Assembly: GCA_964461535.1 (NCBI GenBank)
Contig: CAYWUY010000010.1
Span: 1-56,614, forward strand
DNA: 56,614 nucleotides
Direction: 5' to 3'
Origin: Flavipsychrobacter sp964461535
Lineage (GTDB): Bacteria > Bacteroidota > Bacteroidia > Chitinophagales > Chitinophagaceae
Both the position numbers and the translations under genes were made by a program. This document shows positions 1-7,677 of the stretch, one piece after another. Below the pieces are notes generated by a model. That model saw nothing but the letters and a program-made list of their open reading frames with translations. It ran no database searches and was not told where the DNA came from. How positions within the stretch are numbered: the first letter of the stretch is position 1; the number at the start of each line of letters is the position of its first letter.

Positions 1-1
1 T

Positions 2-1057
2 ATCAGCCGTATCATGCAGATGCACGCCAACAAACAAAACCCAATCGATTTCATCGAGGCAGGTGATATTGGTGCAGCTGTAGGTTTCAAAGAAATCAAA
101 ACAGGTGATACTCTTTGCGACGAGAAAAACCCAATTGTTTTAGAAAACATGTTCATCCCTGAGCCGGTAATTGCTATCGCAATTGAGCCTAAAACTCAGG
201 CGGATGTTGATAAAATGGGTATGGCTATCGCTAAACTTGTAGAAGAAGATCCAACACTTCGCGTAAAAACTGACGAGGATACCGGACAAACTATCCTACA
301 AGGTATGGGTGAGCTTCACCTGGAAATCATCGTTGACCGTATGCGTCGCGAGTTTAAAGTTGAAATTAACCAAGGTGCTCCTCAGGTTGCTTATAAAGAA
401 GCATTCTCGCTTAAAATTGAGCACCGTGAAGTGTATAAAAAACAATCTGGTGGTCGTGGTAAATTTGCTGACATTATGTTCGAAATCGGCCCTGCTGACG
501 AAGAATTCTTGAAAGAAGGCAAAGGCAACTTCCAATTCATTAATGATATTTTTGGTGGTTCTATTCCTCGTGAATTTATAGCTCCTATCCAAAAAGGCTT
601 TGAAGCATCTATGACTAGTGGTGCTCTTGCAGGTTTCCCTGTAGAAAGCATGAGAGTACGTATTTTTGATGGTTCTTTCCACCAAGTTGACTCTGACTCT
701 ATGTCATTTGAATTGTGTGCTAAAACAGGCTTCCGTGAGGCTGGCCGTAAAGCAAAACCAGTTTTGCTTGAGCCAATCATGAAAGTTGAGGTTACAACTC
801 CTGATCAATACATGGGTGATGTAACAGGTGACTTGAACCGTCGTCGTGCAATGCTAGAAGGTATGGATAGCCGTAACAACTTACAAGTTATTCGTGCTAA
901 AGTTCCATTGAGCGAAATGTTTGGTTATGTAACTCAACTACGTTCATTATCTTCTGGTCGTGCAACTTCTACAATGGAGTTCAGCCACTACTCTCCTGCT
1001 CCTCGTAACATCGAAGAAGAAGTAGTAGCAAAAGCTCGTGGTAAAAACAACGACTAA
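2..1057 (+). CDS. fusA: Elongation factor G, C-terminal half (cut by window edge)
   Basis: The frame is open from the first bases (ISRIMQMHANK) and holds the last ~350 residues of a ~700-aa EF-G: the end of domain II, then domains III, IV and V. Recognisable blocks are GMGELHLEII in domain III, FGGSIPREFIAPIQKGF in domain IV and VTQLRSLSSGRATSTMEF near the end. EF-G is the GTPase that moves tRNA and mRNA through the ribosome after each peptide bond; the GTPase domain lies upstream of the window. Arginine is mostly CGT/CGC here, whereas most neighbours use AGA, as expected of a very highly expressed gene. A hairpin follows the stop directly and no rpsJ is present, so this copy is the last gene of its transcript. 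Confidence 0.97.
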   Translation: MSRIMQMHANKQNPIDFIEAGDIGAAVGFKEIKTGDTLCDEKNPIVLENMFIPEPVIAIAIEPKTQADVDKMGMAIAKLVEEDPTLRVKTDEDTGQTILQGMGELHLEIIVDRMRREFKVEINQGAPQVAYKEAFSLKIEHREVYKKQSGGRGKFADIMFEIGPADEEFLKEGKGNFQFINDIFGGSIPREFIAPIQKGFEASMTSGALAGFPVESMRVRIFDGSFHQVDSDSMSFELCAKTGFREAGRKAKPVLLEPIMKVEVTTPDQYMGDVTGDLNRRRAMLEGMDSRNNLQVIRAKVPLSEMFGYVTQLRSLSSGRATSTMEFSHYSPAPRNIEEEVVAKARGKNND

Positions 1058-1077
1058 TCTTAGATTAGTAACTACAT

Positions 1078-1117
1078 AAAGCGAAGAGCCTCAGAAAATT
1101 CTGAGGCTCTTCGCTTT
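1078..1117. terminator. Bidirectional terminator between fusA and ribE
   Basis: A near-perfect 17-bp inverted repeat (AAAGCGAAGAGCCTCAG, six-base spacer AAAATT, then its complement) ends in short T runs on both strands. It lies between convergent genes and can serve both. Confidence 0.85.
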
Positions 1118-1163
1118 ACAATATCATTTAAGACAAACTACACTAGGTCTGTTTTTAACGCAA

Positions 1164-1757
1164 TTAATTACTCTTCAATTCCCACATCCTAAGCGCATAT
1201 TTACCTAGTACATCAAACTCTATATTTAGCTTACTACCTACTTCTATAGTATTAAAATTGGTGTGTGAGTAAGTATAAGGAATAATAGTAACCATAAACT
1301 GATTTCTACCTACATTAAAAACAGTAAGACTAACTCCATTAAGGCATACCGATCCTTTTTCTATCATTAAAGCTGCAAATTGCTCAGGAAATTCAAATTT
1401 GTAAAGCCAACTACCATCAAGCACCTGTTTTTCTAAACATGTAGCCACCGCATCTACATGACCTTGCACAAAATGACCATCTAGCCTAGCACCTGCCATT
1501 AATGCACGTTCAAGATTAAGAGTATCTCCCACTTTCCAAGTGCCTAAACTGGTTTTAGCTAGTGTTTCGGCTACTGCTGTAACTGTATAGGTGTCACCGT
1601 TTATTGCTACAACAGTTAAGCATACTCCATTATGTGCTACCGACTGGTCTATTTTCAACTCATGCGTAATAGACGACTGTATAGTAAAATTTATATTACT
1701 ACCCTCTTGAGATATATGTGCTACCGTGGCGGTAGTTTCAATAATTCCTGTAAACAT
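1164..1757 (-). CDS. ribE: Riboflavin synthase, alpha chain
   Basis: Converts two 6,7-dimethyl-8-ribityllumazine molecules into riboflavin and a pyrimidine by-product in the cytoplasm, the last step of vitamin B2 synthesis. The protein has 197 aa, the usual size. It begins with the family hallmark MFTGIIE and has two tandem lumazine-binding halves, each with the same block: SVAHNGVCLTV near residue 40 and GSVCLNGVSLTV near residue 140. Its start codon lies 9 bases past the stop of the lipoprotein gene 1767-2336 on the same strand, so the two are probably cotranscribed. No other rib genes are in the window. Confidence 0.95.
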   Translation of the reverse strand: MFTGIIETTATVAHISQEGSNINFTIQSSITHELKIDQSVAHNGVCLTVVAINGDTYTVTAVAETLAKTSLGTWKVGDTLNLERALMAGARLDGHFVQGHVDAVATCLEKQVLDGSWLYKFEFPEQFAALMIEKGSVCLNGVSLTVFNVGRNQFMVTIIPYTYSHTNFNTIEVGSKLNIEFDVLGKYALRMWELKSN

Positions 1758-1766
1758 GCAGCAAAG

Positions 1767-2336
1767 CTACAGTTTCTTTGCTTTACCTAAGTGTTGGGTA
1801 GTACCGGTATCGCTTACAACATCTAAAGTAAAATGAAGTAAAGAATCTAGGGTGCTAAATGTAACAGTTCCGCTAACGGTATCTTGGGTGCGACATAGTA
1901 ATTGCCCCCACCTTAATACAGTAGTATCGCCCACAGTAGTATCTACTCTAGCCACCATTGTTAATCCGGCAGTAAGTTTAAGACTATCGCCACCATTACA
2001 TAGGCCTAATATTGCCAGCTTGGTATGGGAAAGCGCATATATTTGAATAGTATCGACAGAACCATACAATAAGAAACCGGTACTGGTTTGGTAAACTGAG
2101 TCTGTTAATATATATGTACCTCTAAAAACATCGGTAGGATAAAAGCAAACAGTATTATCAGGTTTTCCGGGAAAGCCCCAGTTATAGTTTACTGCTTCAG
2201 GATCATTGCAATACGGATTAGTTAGCCTTGGGTCGGTATATGGGGCAGGGTCTTTCCACTTATTGCATGCGGCAATAAATAAAGAAGCTACAACAATAGT
2301 AGCAACTCCAATCCCTATTTTAACTTTTGAATACAT
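1767..2336 (-). CDS. Hypothetical lipoprotein
   Basis: A 189-aa protein I do not recognise. It has a type II signal peptide with lipobox FIAAC (Cys at about residue 24), then a short stretch rich in Pro, Tyr and Asn containing DPEAVNYNWGFPGKPDNTVC, then a Thr/Ser/Asp-rich region that alternates polar and hydrophobic residues as in a small beta-sandwich. The DPxAxNYN...C pattern resembles segments seen in other Bacteroidota surface lipoproteins. It is upstream of riboflavin synthase on the same strand and divergent from rpsU. No function can be assigned. Confidence 0.75.
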   Translation of the reverse strand: MYSKVKIGIGVATIVVASLFIAACNKWKDPAPYTDPRLTNPYCNDPEAVNYNWGFPGKPDNTVCFYPTDVFRGTYILTDSVYQTSTGFLLYGSVDTIQIYALSHTKLAILGLCNGGDSLKLTAGLTMVARVDTTVGDTTVLRWGQLLCRTQDTVSGTVTFSTLDSLLHFTLDVVSDTGTTQHLGKAKKL

Positions 2337-2462
2337 TCGTAAAAACTAATTAACCGTGTAAACTGTAATGCTTATAAATAAACGCATTTATACAGCAAGA
2401 ATTGTATGCTTAGGCTACTATTCAAAAATATTGAGATTTTTTATGAAAAAAAAGTCTTTTTG

Positions 2463-2493
2463 TTTGGCGGAATGAAAGAATGTATTACTTTTG
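2463..2493 (+). promoter_or_regulatory. Promoter of rpsU
   Basis: TTTG (2463-2466), 19 bases, then TACTTTTG (2486-2493): an exact match to the Bacteroidota primary-sigma promoter TTTG-N19-21-TAnnTTTG. Transcription should start near 2499, leaving a leader of about 28 bases before the rpsU ATG at 2527. Confidence 0.75.
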
Positions 2494-2508
2494 CATTCCC
2501 AAAACAGT

Positions 2509-2518
2509 AAAAGGGGGT
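2509..2518 (+). promoter_or_regulatory. Shine-Dalgarno sequence of rpsU
   Basis: AAAAGGGGGT can pair with the CCUCCUUU tail of 16S rRNA over nine positions, one of them G-U, and ends 8 bases before ATG 2527. Other starts in this window lack such a site, as is normal in this phylum, so it stands out. Confidence 0.7.
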
Positions 2519-2526
2519 ATATAATC

Positions 2527-2724
2527 ATGCTCATTATCGATTCTAAAGATTGCGAAAACATAGACAAAGCACTTAAAAAGTACAAGAAAAAGTACGAGAA
2601 ATCACGCGTTTTAAATCAATTGCGCGATCGTCAGTCTTTCACTAAAAAATCAGTAAGACGTCGTACACAAGTTCTTAAAGCTATCTACAAGCAACAATTG
2701 GCAACTGGTCAATTAGAAGATTAA
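2527..2724 (+). CDS. rpsU: 30S ribosomal protein bS21
   Basis: A 65-aa basic protein of the small subunit that sits beside the 3' end of 16S rRNA. MLIIDSKDCENIDKALKKYKKKYEK matches the bS21 start, followed by the Arg/Lys-rich helix KKSVRRRTQVLKAIYKQQ. I chose ATG 2527 rather than the in-frame ATG at 2491 because the family begins at MLII, a Shine-Dalgarno sequence is correctly spaced before 2527, and ATG 2491 overlaps the promoter. Known for Bacteroidota: bS21 helps hide the anti-Shine-Dalgarno tail, and rpsU is the exceptional gene that keeps a strong Shine-Dalgarno, giving autoregulation. The order rpsU-xer-hpf is common in the phylum. Confidence 0.96.
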   Translation: MLIIDSKDCENIDKALKKYKKKYEKSRVLNQLRDRQSFTKKSVRRRTQVLKAIYKQQLATGQLED

Positions 2725-2764
2725 TAGCTTAATTACTAAGTTTATTATTAAATAACATATTTGT

Positions 2765-2807
2765 ATCCGTTATTGTAATGTATTACATTTACAATAACGG
2801 ATTTTTT
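2765..2807 (+). terminator. Intrinsic terminator after rpsU, touching the xer start
   Basis: Stem ATCCGTTATTGTAA (2765-2778) pairs perfectly with 2789-2802, with a 10-base loop, followed by six T (2802-2807). The next base begins ATG 2808 of the recombinase. Confidence 0.8.
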
Positions 2808-3698
2808 ATGGTTATTGGGCAGTTAGACGAGTTTATCCACTTTCTTAAATTTGAGAAGCGCTATTCCCAAAATACCATTGATGCCTACCAACGAGATTTA
2901 GAACAATATCAATCTTACATCTCAACAACATTTTCTAACGACAACTTACTTTCTGCTAATCATTTTCAGGTTAGAAGCTGGCTAGCCTCTCTAAGAGAAG
3001 CTAATATAGGGCCGCGAAGCATAAACAGAAAGCTATCTAGCCTAAATGCATATTACAAGTACAACATAAAAAAGGGAAAATTAGACAATAACCCTTTGAA
3101 GAAGTTGCATGCTCAGAAAGTTCCTGAAAAACTTGCATCATATCTTAAAGAGAACGAAACACAGCAATTATTTGAAGATATACAATTTGAAAACAGCTTT
3201 AAAGGAGCCACAGACAGATTGATATGTACCCTACTGTATAGCTGCGGATTGCGTAGAGCAGAACTTGTAAACCTAAAAGAAAGTGATATAGAATGGAGCC
3301 TGAAACAAATAAGAGTACTTGGGAAAGGCAATAAAGAACGGCTGATACCCATAGGTGCAGAACTTATAGAACTACTGAAAGATTATACTGATTTAAAGAA
3401 AACTTTAGCAAATTCCAATGCTATTTATTTATTAACTTTAGATAAAGGAAAACAACTGTATCCTGAATACGTAAACAACACAGTAAAAAAATATCTAACC
3501 TATGTAACGACACTAAAAAAAAGAAGCCCGCACGTATTAAGGCACACATTTGCTACACATTTACTAAACAATGGTGCTAACATACAAGCTATAAAAGATT
3601 TACTGGGACACAGTAGCCTAGCCGCAACGCAGGTATACACCCATAATAATATTGCCAAACTAAAAGAAATTCACAGGAACAATCATCCGAGAGGATGA
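2808..3698 (+). CDS. Tyrosine recombinase of the XerC/XerD family
   Basis: Site-specific recombinase, probably one of the pair that resolves chromosome dimers at dif. The protein has 296 aa, the normal Xer length. It has an N-terminal SAM-like core-binding domain (FIHFLKFEKRYSQNTIDAYQRDL) and a C-terminal catalytic domain with the full R-K-HxxR-H-Y set: GLRRAELVNL, VLGKGNKERLIPI, HVLRHTFATHL, LLGHSSLAATQVYTH. A longer in-frame start at 2778 exists, but it lies inside the rpsU terminator and would add a Tyr/Asn tail foreign to the family, so ATG 2808 is preferred. XerC versus XerD cannot be decided by eye. The hibernation factor follows after 26 bases. Confidence 0.92.
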   Translation: MVIGQLDEFIHFLKFEKRYSQNTIDAYQRDLEQYQSYISTTFSNDNLLSANHFQVRSWLASLREANIGPRSINRKLSSLNAYYKYNIKKGKLDNNPLKKLHAQKVPEKLASYLKENETQQLFEDIQFENSFKGATDRLICTLLYSCGLRRAELVNLKESDIEWSLKQIRVLGKGNKERLIPIGAELIELLKDYTDLKKTLANSNAIYLLTLDKGKQLYPEYVNNTVKKYLTYVTTLKKRSPHVLRHTFATHLLNNGANIQAIKDLLGHSSLAATQVYTHNNIAKLKEIHRNNHPRG

Positions 3699-3724
3699 AT
3701 TTTTAACCACTAAAAATTAGATTT

Positions 3725-4033
3725 ATGAATGTTCAAATTCAGACTGTTCACTTTACTGCGGACCAAAAACTTCTAGATCACGTAAATGCTAAAATACAAA
3801 AACTCAATACGTTTCATGATAAAATAATAGGGGCTGAAATTTATCTAAAACTCGACAACTTCTCTCATCAAGTGAAAGATAAAGTTGCAGAAATAAAAGT
3901 ATATGTTCCAAAACACTCCTACTTTGTAAAACACCAAAGTAAAACGTTTGAAGAATCATTCGATTTGGCCTTCGATTCTTTGGTGAACCAAGTAAAACGT
4001 CAAAAAGAAAAACAACAAATGGCTCATAGTTAG
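3725..4033 (+). CDS. hpf: Ribosome hibernation-promoting factor, short HPF/YfiA type
   Basis: A 102-aa protein of the RaiA/HPF/YfiA family, which binds in the mRNA/tRNA channel of the 30S subunit and silences ribosomes in stationary phase. The beta-alpha-beta-beta-beta-alpha fold can be read: MNVQIQTVHFTADQKLLDHVNAKIQKL, then strands around GAEIYLKLDN and VAEIKVYVPK, then helix FEESFDLAFDSLVNQVKRQKEK with the usual basic patch. It lacks the C-terminal dimerisation domain of long HPF. It lies just after the Xer gene and is probably cotranscribed. A terminator follows. Confidence 0.9.
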   Translation: MNVQIQTVHFTADQKLLDHVNAKIQKLNTFHDKIIGAEIYLKLDNFSHQVKDKVAEIKVYVPKHSYFVKHQSKTFEESFDLAFDSLVNQVKRQKEKQQMAHS

Positions 4034-4059
4034 GCCAATCTCCAACATATTTTATAAAA

Positions 4060-4090
4060 AATCCGTCTATCTTAGATAGGCGGATTTTTT
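4060..4090 (+). terminator. Intrinsic terminator after hpf
   Basis: AATCCGTCTATC (4060-4071), loop TTA, GATAGGCGGATT (4075-4086), with one G-U pair, then a run of six T. Confidence 0.85.
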
Positions 4091-4156
4091 ATTGATAGGC
4101 CAACACTAACTATTTAAAAAAGTTTTATCTTGCAAATTAAAATAAAAGACACCCCA

Positions 4157-5332
4157 ATGAAGTTTAAAGGACTACACAAGGCGCTGTTGCTGGCGGGCAT
4201 AACTACATTTATATTAGCTTCATGTGGCAAAAAAAGCAGCAGTGACGATCCGCTAACTCCCTCTTATTCTCCTTCAGTTGTTATAGGTAGTGACAATAAT
4301 ATATTATATGCATATACCCCATCAAGTGGAGAAAAAAACTGGGAGGTTAGTTTACCGGCTTCAATATTTGCGTCTCCATTAGTTTACAGAGGAAGCGTAT
4401 ATGTAGGTGTTGTAAATTATCTTACCAGTATAGGTTCTTACGATACTTTATATAAAATAAACTCGAGAACAGGAGCTATAACTAAAAAATTAACCATCAC
4501 TCCGCACCAAACATTTGCTATAAAAGCTACTCCTATAGCTAGTGATGCGTTGATATATTTAGCTACTACCAACGATACTTTATATGCTATAGATACAGGT
4601 ACTGCGGCAGTTAGTTGGAAATTTGGTGCTACCGCTCCACTAGTTTCTTCTCCAACAGTATATCTTGATAAAATCTATTTTGCGAGTACAGACGGTAAAG
4701 TATACTGCCTAAACAAGCTTACCGGAGCATTCGAGTGGTCTTACACTAGTACATCAGGAAACTCATTCGAATCTTCACCTTCTATTAGCAGCCCATACCT
4801 ATATATAGGTGGTACTGATAGTAGTGTATATAGTCTATACTTAAATCCAGGCTCTAGTGCCGGACAGCTAAAGTGGAAATATAAAACAAGAGGTAAAATT
4901 ATAAGTTCACCAGCATCGGGATATGGTAAGTGTATTGTGGGTAGTAATGACTTTAAAGTGCACTGTATAGACACTACGACCGGTGAAAAAATATGGACAG
5001 ACAGCACCTTGAGTAATGTTAACTCTTCACCTATTATACGCAACCAAACAGTGTATATAGCTAGTAACGACTACAATCTATATGCTATTAACGTACTTAA
5101 TGGTACTACCAAATGGAAATTCCCTACCAATGGTATGGTAACATCTAGTCCATTGTTATACAACGGAACTATATACATAGGTAGCCATGATAAGTATTTT
5201 TATGCAGTAGATAGTGCTACAGGAAATCTTAAATGGAGCAGAAACATAAATGGACAAATTCAATGTTCTCCTGCTATTGAAGATTTCTCAAATAACCAAA
5301 ATAACAGCCAAGTAAGCGGCTACACTAACTAA
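4157..5332 (+). CDS. PQQ-like beta-propeller repeat lipoprotein
   Basis: A 391-aa lipoprotein. The signal peptide is MKFKGLHKALLLAGITTF with lipobox LASC. ATG 4157 places the signal correctly; the upstream in-frame ATG 4130 would add nine polar residues. The rest is seven or eight repeats of about 45 residues with the motif VYxxSxDxxLYAIDxxTGxxxWxF, the blade signature of PQQ-type propellers, e.g. IYLATTNDTLYAIDTGT, VYCLNKLTGAFEWSY and FYAVDSATGNLKWS. It lacks the residues and length of a PQQ dehydrogenase, so the propeller is probably a binding scaffold on the periplasmic side, as in BamB. The partner is unknown. A terminator follows, shared with convergent recF. Confidence 0.88.
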   Translation: MKFKGLHKALLLAGITTFILASCGKKSSSDDPLTPSYSPSVVIGSDNNILYAYTPSSGEKNWEVSLPASIFASPLVYRGSVYVGVVNYLTSIGSYDTLYKINSRTGAITKKLTITPHQTFAIKATPIASDALIYLATTNDTLYAIDTGTAAVSWKFGATAPLVSSPTVYLDKIYFASTDGKVYCLNKLTGAFEWSYTSTSGNSFESSPSISSPYLYIGGTDSSVYSLYLNPGSSAGQLKWKYKTRGKIISSPASGYGKCIVGSNDFKVHCIDTTTGEKIWTDSTLSNVNSSPIIRNQTVYIASNDYNLYAINVLNGTTKWKFPTNGMVTSSPLLYNGTIYIGSHDKYFYAVDSATGNLKWSRNINGQIQCSPAIEDFSNNQNNSQVSGYTN

Positions 5333-5358
5333 AATTACATAGTATACATGCTAATAAG

Positions 5359-5386
5359 GCAGCCGAAAACATCGGCTGCTTTTTTT
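5359..5386 (+). terminator. Intrinsic terminator after the PQQ-repeat lipoprotein
   Basis: GCAGCCGA (5359-5366), five-base loop, TCGGCTGC (5372-5379), then seven T. Its tail overlaps the recF stop. Confidence 0.88.
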
Positions 5387-6479
5387 ATAGCTGAATAACC
5401 TCTACAGTAGTGGTATTATTAAAAGTATTAACTACCCTATCTACATGGGTATCTGTAAGTAATACTTGTCCAAAATCGGGAGTTTGAATAATCCTCAGCA
5501 AAGCCGCCATTCTATTCTGGTCTAGTTTTTCAAATACATCATCTAACAACAAAATAGGCTTGGCCTGCATCTTATAAGACAAATAGGCATATTGCCCAAG
5601 TTTTAAGGCAAATAAAAAGGTTTTCTTTTGCCCTTGTGAGCCCATCTGCTTTAACGATTTACCATCTAACAAAAACTCCCAATCATCTTTATGCAAACCT
5701 TTTAGAGTTCTTTGATACCTAATATCATGCTCCAAAGAGCTTTTCAATAAATCTTGATAATTGCCCCTATCTAAATCGGAAGCATAGCCTATAAAAGGCA
5801 GCTCTACAGCTGCACACAGTGCCGAATAGTATTCTGTTAAAAACGGCATGAATGCCTTCATAAAATCTAAACGAGCAGCATGCATGAATGCGGCAGCCTT
5901 CACTAGCTGCATATCATAATATTCTAGTGCGGTAAAATCTCCATTATTCTGTACTGCGTAGAGTTTTAGCCAAGCATTACGCTGCTGCAATACCTTTTGG
6001 TAAAGCAATAAATATTCTAAATATTGCTTATCCGTTTGACTTAAAATGCTATCTACCCATCTTCTGCGCTCCTCACTTCCACCATTTATCAACTCAATAT
6101 CATCGGGCGCAATCATTACAGCCGCAAAAGAGCCTATGTGATCAGTTGGCTTTTCCAAAACGGCATCATTATTCACTATTTCCTTTTTACCTCCCTTCCA
6201 CTTGCAACTTACTTTGTACTCACTTTCATTCTTTTTAAACACACCAGACACCCTAAATCCTTCGAACCCTTGCTTGATATTTGACTGCTGAGAGGCACTA
6301 AAATAGCTTTTGGTATAGCACATATAGTACACTGCATCAAGCAAATTAGTTTTGCCACTACCGTTAGCACCTGTTATACAAGTAATGTTGCTACCAAAAT
6401 GGAATGCAGCCTGAGTGTAGTTTTTAAACTGCACCAAAGCAATCTTTTCAATTTTTATAGCAGACGGTTGTAATTGCAT
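5385..6479 (-). CDS. recF: DNA replication and repair protein RecF
   Basis: An SMC-like ATPase that loads RecA at single-strand gaps with RecO and RecR. The protein has 364 aa, the normal length. Walker A is GANGSGKT at residues 37-44, preceded by IEKIALVQFKNYTQAAFHF, the typical RecF start. The signature region GSQGQKKTFLFALKLGQ lies near residue 285 and Walker B KPILLLDDVFEKLD near 315. The position is unusual compared with dnaA-dnaN-recF clusters, since no replication gene is adjacent, but recF is often isolated in Bacteroidota. It is divergent from pdhA; the 96 bases between them must hold both promoters. Confidence 0.96.
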   Translation of the reverse strand: MQLQPSAIKIEKIALVQFKNYTQAAFHFGSNITCITGANGSGKTNLLDAVYYMCYTKSYFSASQQSNIKQGFEGFRVSGVFKKNESEYKVSCKWKGGKKEIVNNDAVLEKPTDHIGSFAAVMIAPDDIELINGGSEERRRWVDSILSQTDKQYLEYLLLYQKVLQQRNAWLKLYAVQNNGDFTALEYYDMQLVKAAAFMHAARLDFMKAFMPFLTEYYSALCAAVELPFIGYASDLDRGNYQDLLKSSLEHDIRYQRTLKGLHKDDWEFLLDGKSLKQMGSQGQKKTFLFALKLGQYAYLSYKMQAKPILLLDDVFEKLDQNRMAALLRIIQTPDFGQVLLTDTHVDRVVNTFNNTTTVEVIQL

Positions 6480-6575
6480 GATTCACTAATATTCAAAACA
6501 CCTACAAGCAAACAGTATTTTATAGCTTAATTGCAAGATTTGAAAGCAAAAGTTTTATAAATTCGCACAAATTTA

Positions 6576-7574
6576 ATGATAGTGCAGACACCATTCGGTA
6601 AAGAAACATATTTATATTGGTATGAAATTATGCTGTTGATGCGCCGCTTTGAAGAAAAAGCCGGACAGCTATATGGAATGCAAAAAATTCGTGGCTTCTG
6701 CCATTTATATATTGGTCAAGAAGCAGTTGCAGCAGGTATGATGACTGCACTGCGCGATGATGACAATTTGATAACAGCCTACCGTGATCATGGTCTTGCT
6801 TTAGCAAAGGGTATGACCTCTAATGAGTGTATGGCCGAACTATACGGAAAAGTTACGGGTTGTACCAAAGGTAAAGGCGGTAGTATGCACTTTTTCTCTA
6901 AAGAAAAACGCTTTTTCGGCGGACATGGTATAGTTGGTGCGCAAATAGGTTTAGCTGGTGGTATAGCCTTTGCTGAACAATACCAAGGCACTGACCGTGT
7001 TACCGTATGTTTGTTTGGAGATGGCGCCGCTCGTCAAGGTATACTTCACGAGACCTTTAACATGGCTGTTCTATGGAAATTACCTGTTGTTTTCATATGC
7101 GAAAATAACAACTATGCAATGGGTACTTCTCTAGAACGTACATCTAAAGTATTGGACATTTACCGTATAGCTGACGCATTTGATATGCCCGGTGACAGTG
7201 TAGATGGCATGAGCCCTGAAGAAGTGCACAAAGCAATGGAAAGAGCTGTTAGACGTGCAAGAGAAGGTGGAGGCCCAACTTTCTTAGAAATTAAAACATA
7301 CCGCTACCGCGGACACTCTATGAGTGACCCTGCTAAATATCGCAGCAAAGAAGAAGTAGAAGAATATAAAGAGCGTGACCCACTAAATCATGTGCTGAAT
7401 ATGCTTACTACCAACCAATGGGCAAGCGCAGAAGACATAGAAAAAATAAACGAAAAGGTAAAACTAGAAGTAGAAGAATCTGTACGTTTTGCTGAGGAAA
7501 GTCCATATCCGGATGATAGCGAACTATACAAAGACATCTATACAGACGAGAACTATCCTTATATTGTTGACTAA
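6576..7574 (+). CDS. pdhA: Pyruvate dehydrogenase E1 component, alpha subunit
   Basis: Thiamine-diphosphate-dependent subunit that decarboxylates pyruvate for acetyl-CoA synthesis. The 332-aa length fits the heterotetrameric E1 alpha family. The ThDP/Mg motif runs from GDG at 148-150 to NNN at 177-179 (GDGAARQGILHETFN ... CENNNYAMGT). YRYRGHSMSDPAKYRSKEEV near residue 245 is the conserved loop that carries the regulatory serine in eukaryotic E1. The beta subunit and E2 are not in the window, so the complex genes are scattered. A weak promoter-like TAAATTCG lies at 6558-6565, just before the ATG. Other 2-oxoacid E1 alpha subunits are similar, but the motifs fit pyruvate best. Confidence 0.92.
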   Translation: MIVQTPFGKETYLYWYEIMLLMRRFEEKAGQLYGMQKIRGFCHLYIGQEAVAAGMMTALRDDDNLITAYRDHGLALAKGMTSNECMAELYGKVTGCTKGKGGSMHFFSKEKRFFGGHGIVGAQIGLAGGIAFAEQYQGTDRVTVCLFGDGAARQGILHETFNMAVLWKLPVVFICENNNYAMGTSLERTSKVLDIYRIADAFDMPGDSVDGMSPEEVHKAMERAVRRAREGGGPTFLEIKTYRYRGHSMSDPAKYRSKEEVEEYKERDPLNHVLNMLTTNQWASAEDIEKINEKVKLEVEESVRFAEESPYPDDSELYKDIYTDENYPYIVD

Positions 7575-7597
7575 TTTTATTTGCGAATACTTGAAGA

Positions 7598-7628
7598 TTT
7601 GCGCAAATGATAAATAATATTATCTTTG
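7598..7628 (+). promoter_or_regulatory. Promoter of the TPR-protein gene
   Basis: TTTG (7598-7601), 19 bases, TATCTTTG (7621-7628): an exact -33/-7 match. The -33 element is part of a 10-bp palindrome, TTTGCGCAAA (7598-7607). Confidence 0.75.
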
Positions 7629-7677
7629 CGCTCCTTTATATTCACAACAAAAGCATAAAATAAATTTTAAATACGAA

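Noticed and set aside
296..780. Long open frames on the minus strand across fusA
   Set aside because: They mirror strongly biased fusA codons, have no family motif and overlap a certain gene.
2491..2526. Longer rpsU with 12 extra residues from ATG 2491
   Set aside because: The first ATG lies in the -7 box and the extra part is unlike any bS21; the Shine-Dalgarno is placed for ATG 2527.
4157..5332. PQQ-dependent dehydrogenase
   Set aside because: Only propeller blades are present; the length, missing active-site residues and lipobox fit a binding lipoprotein.
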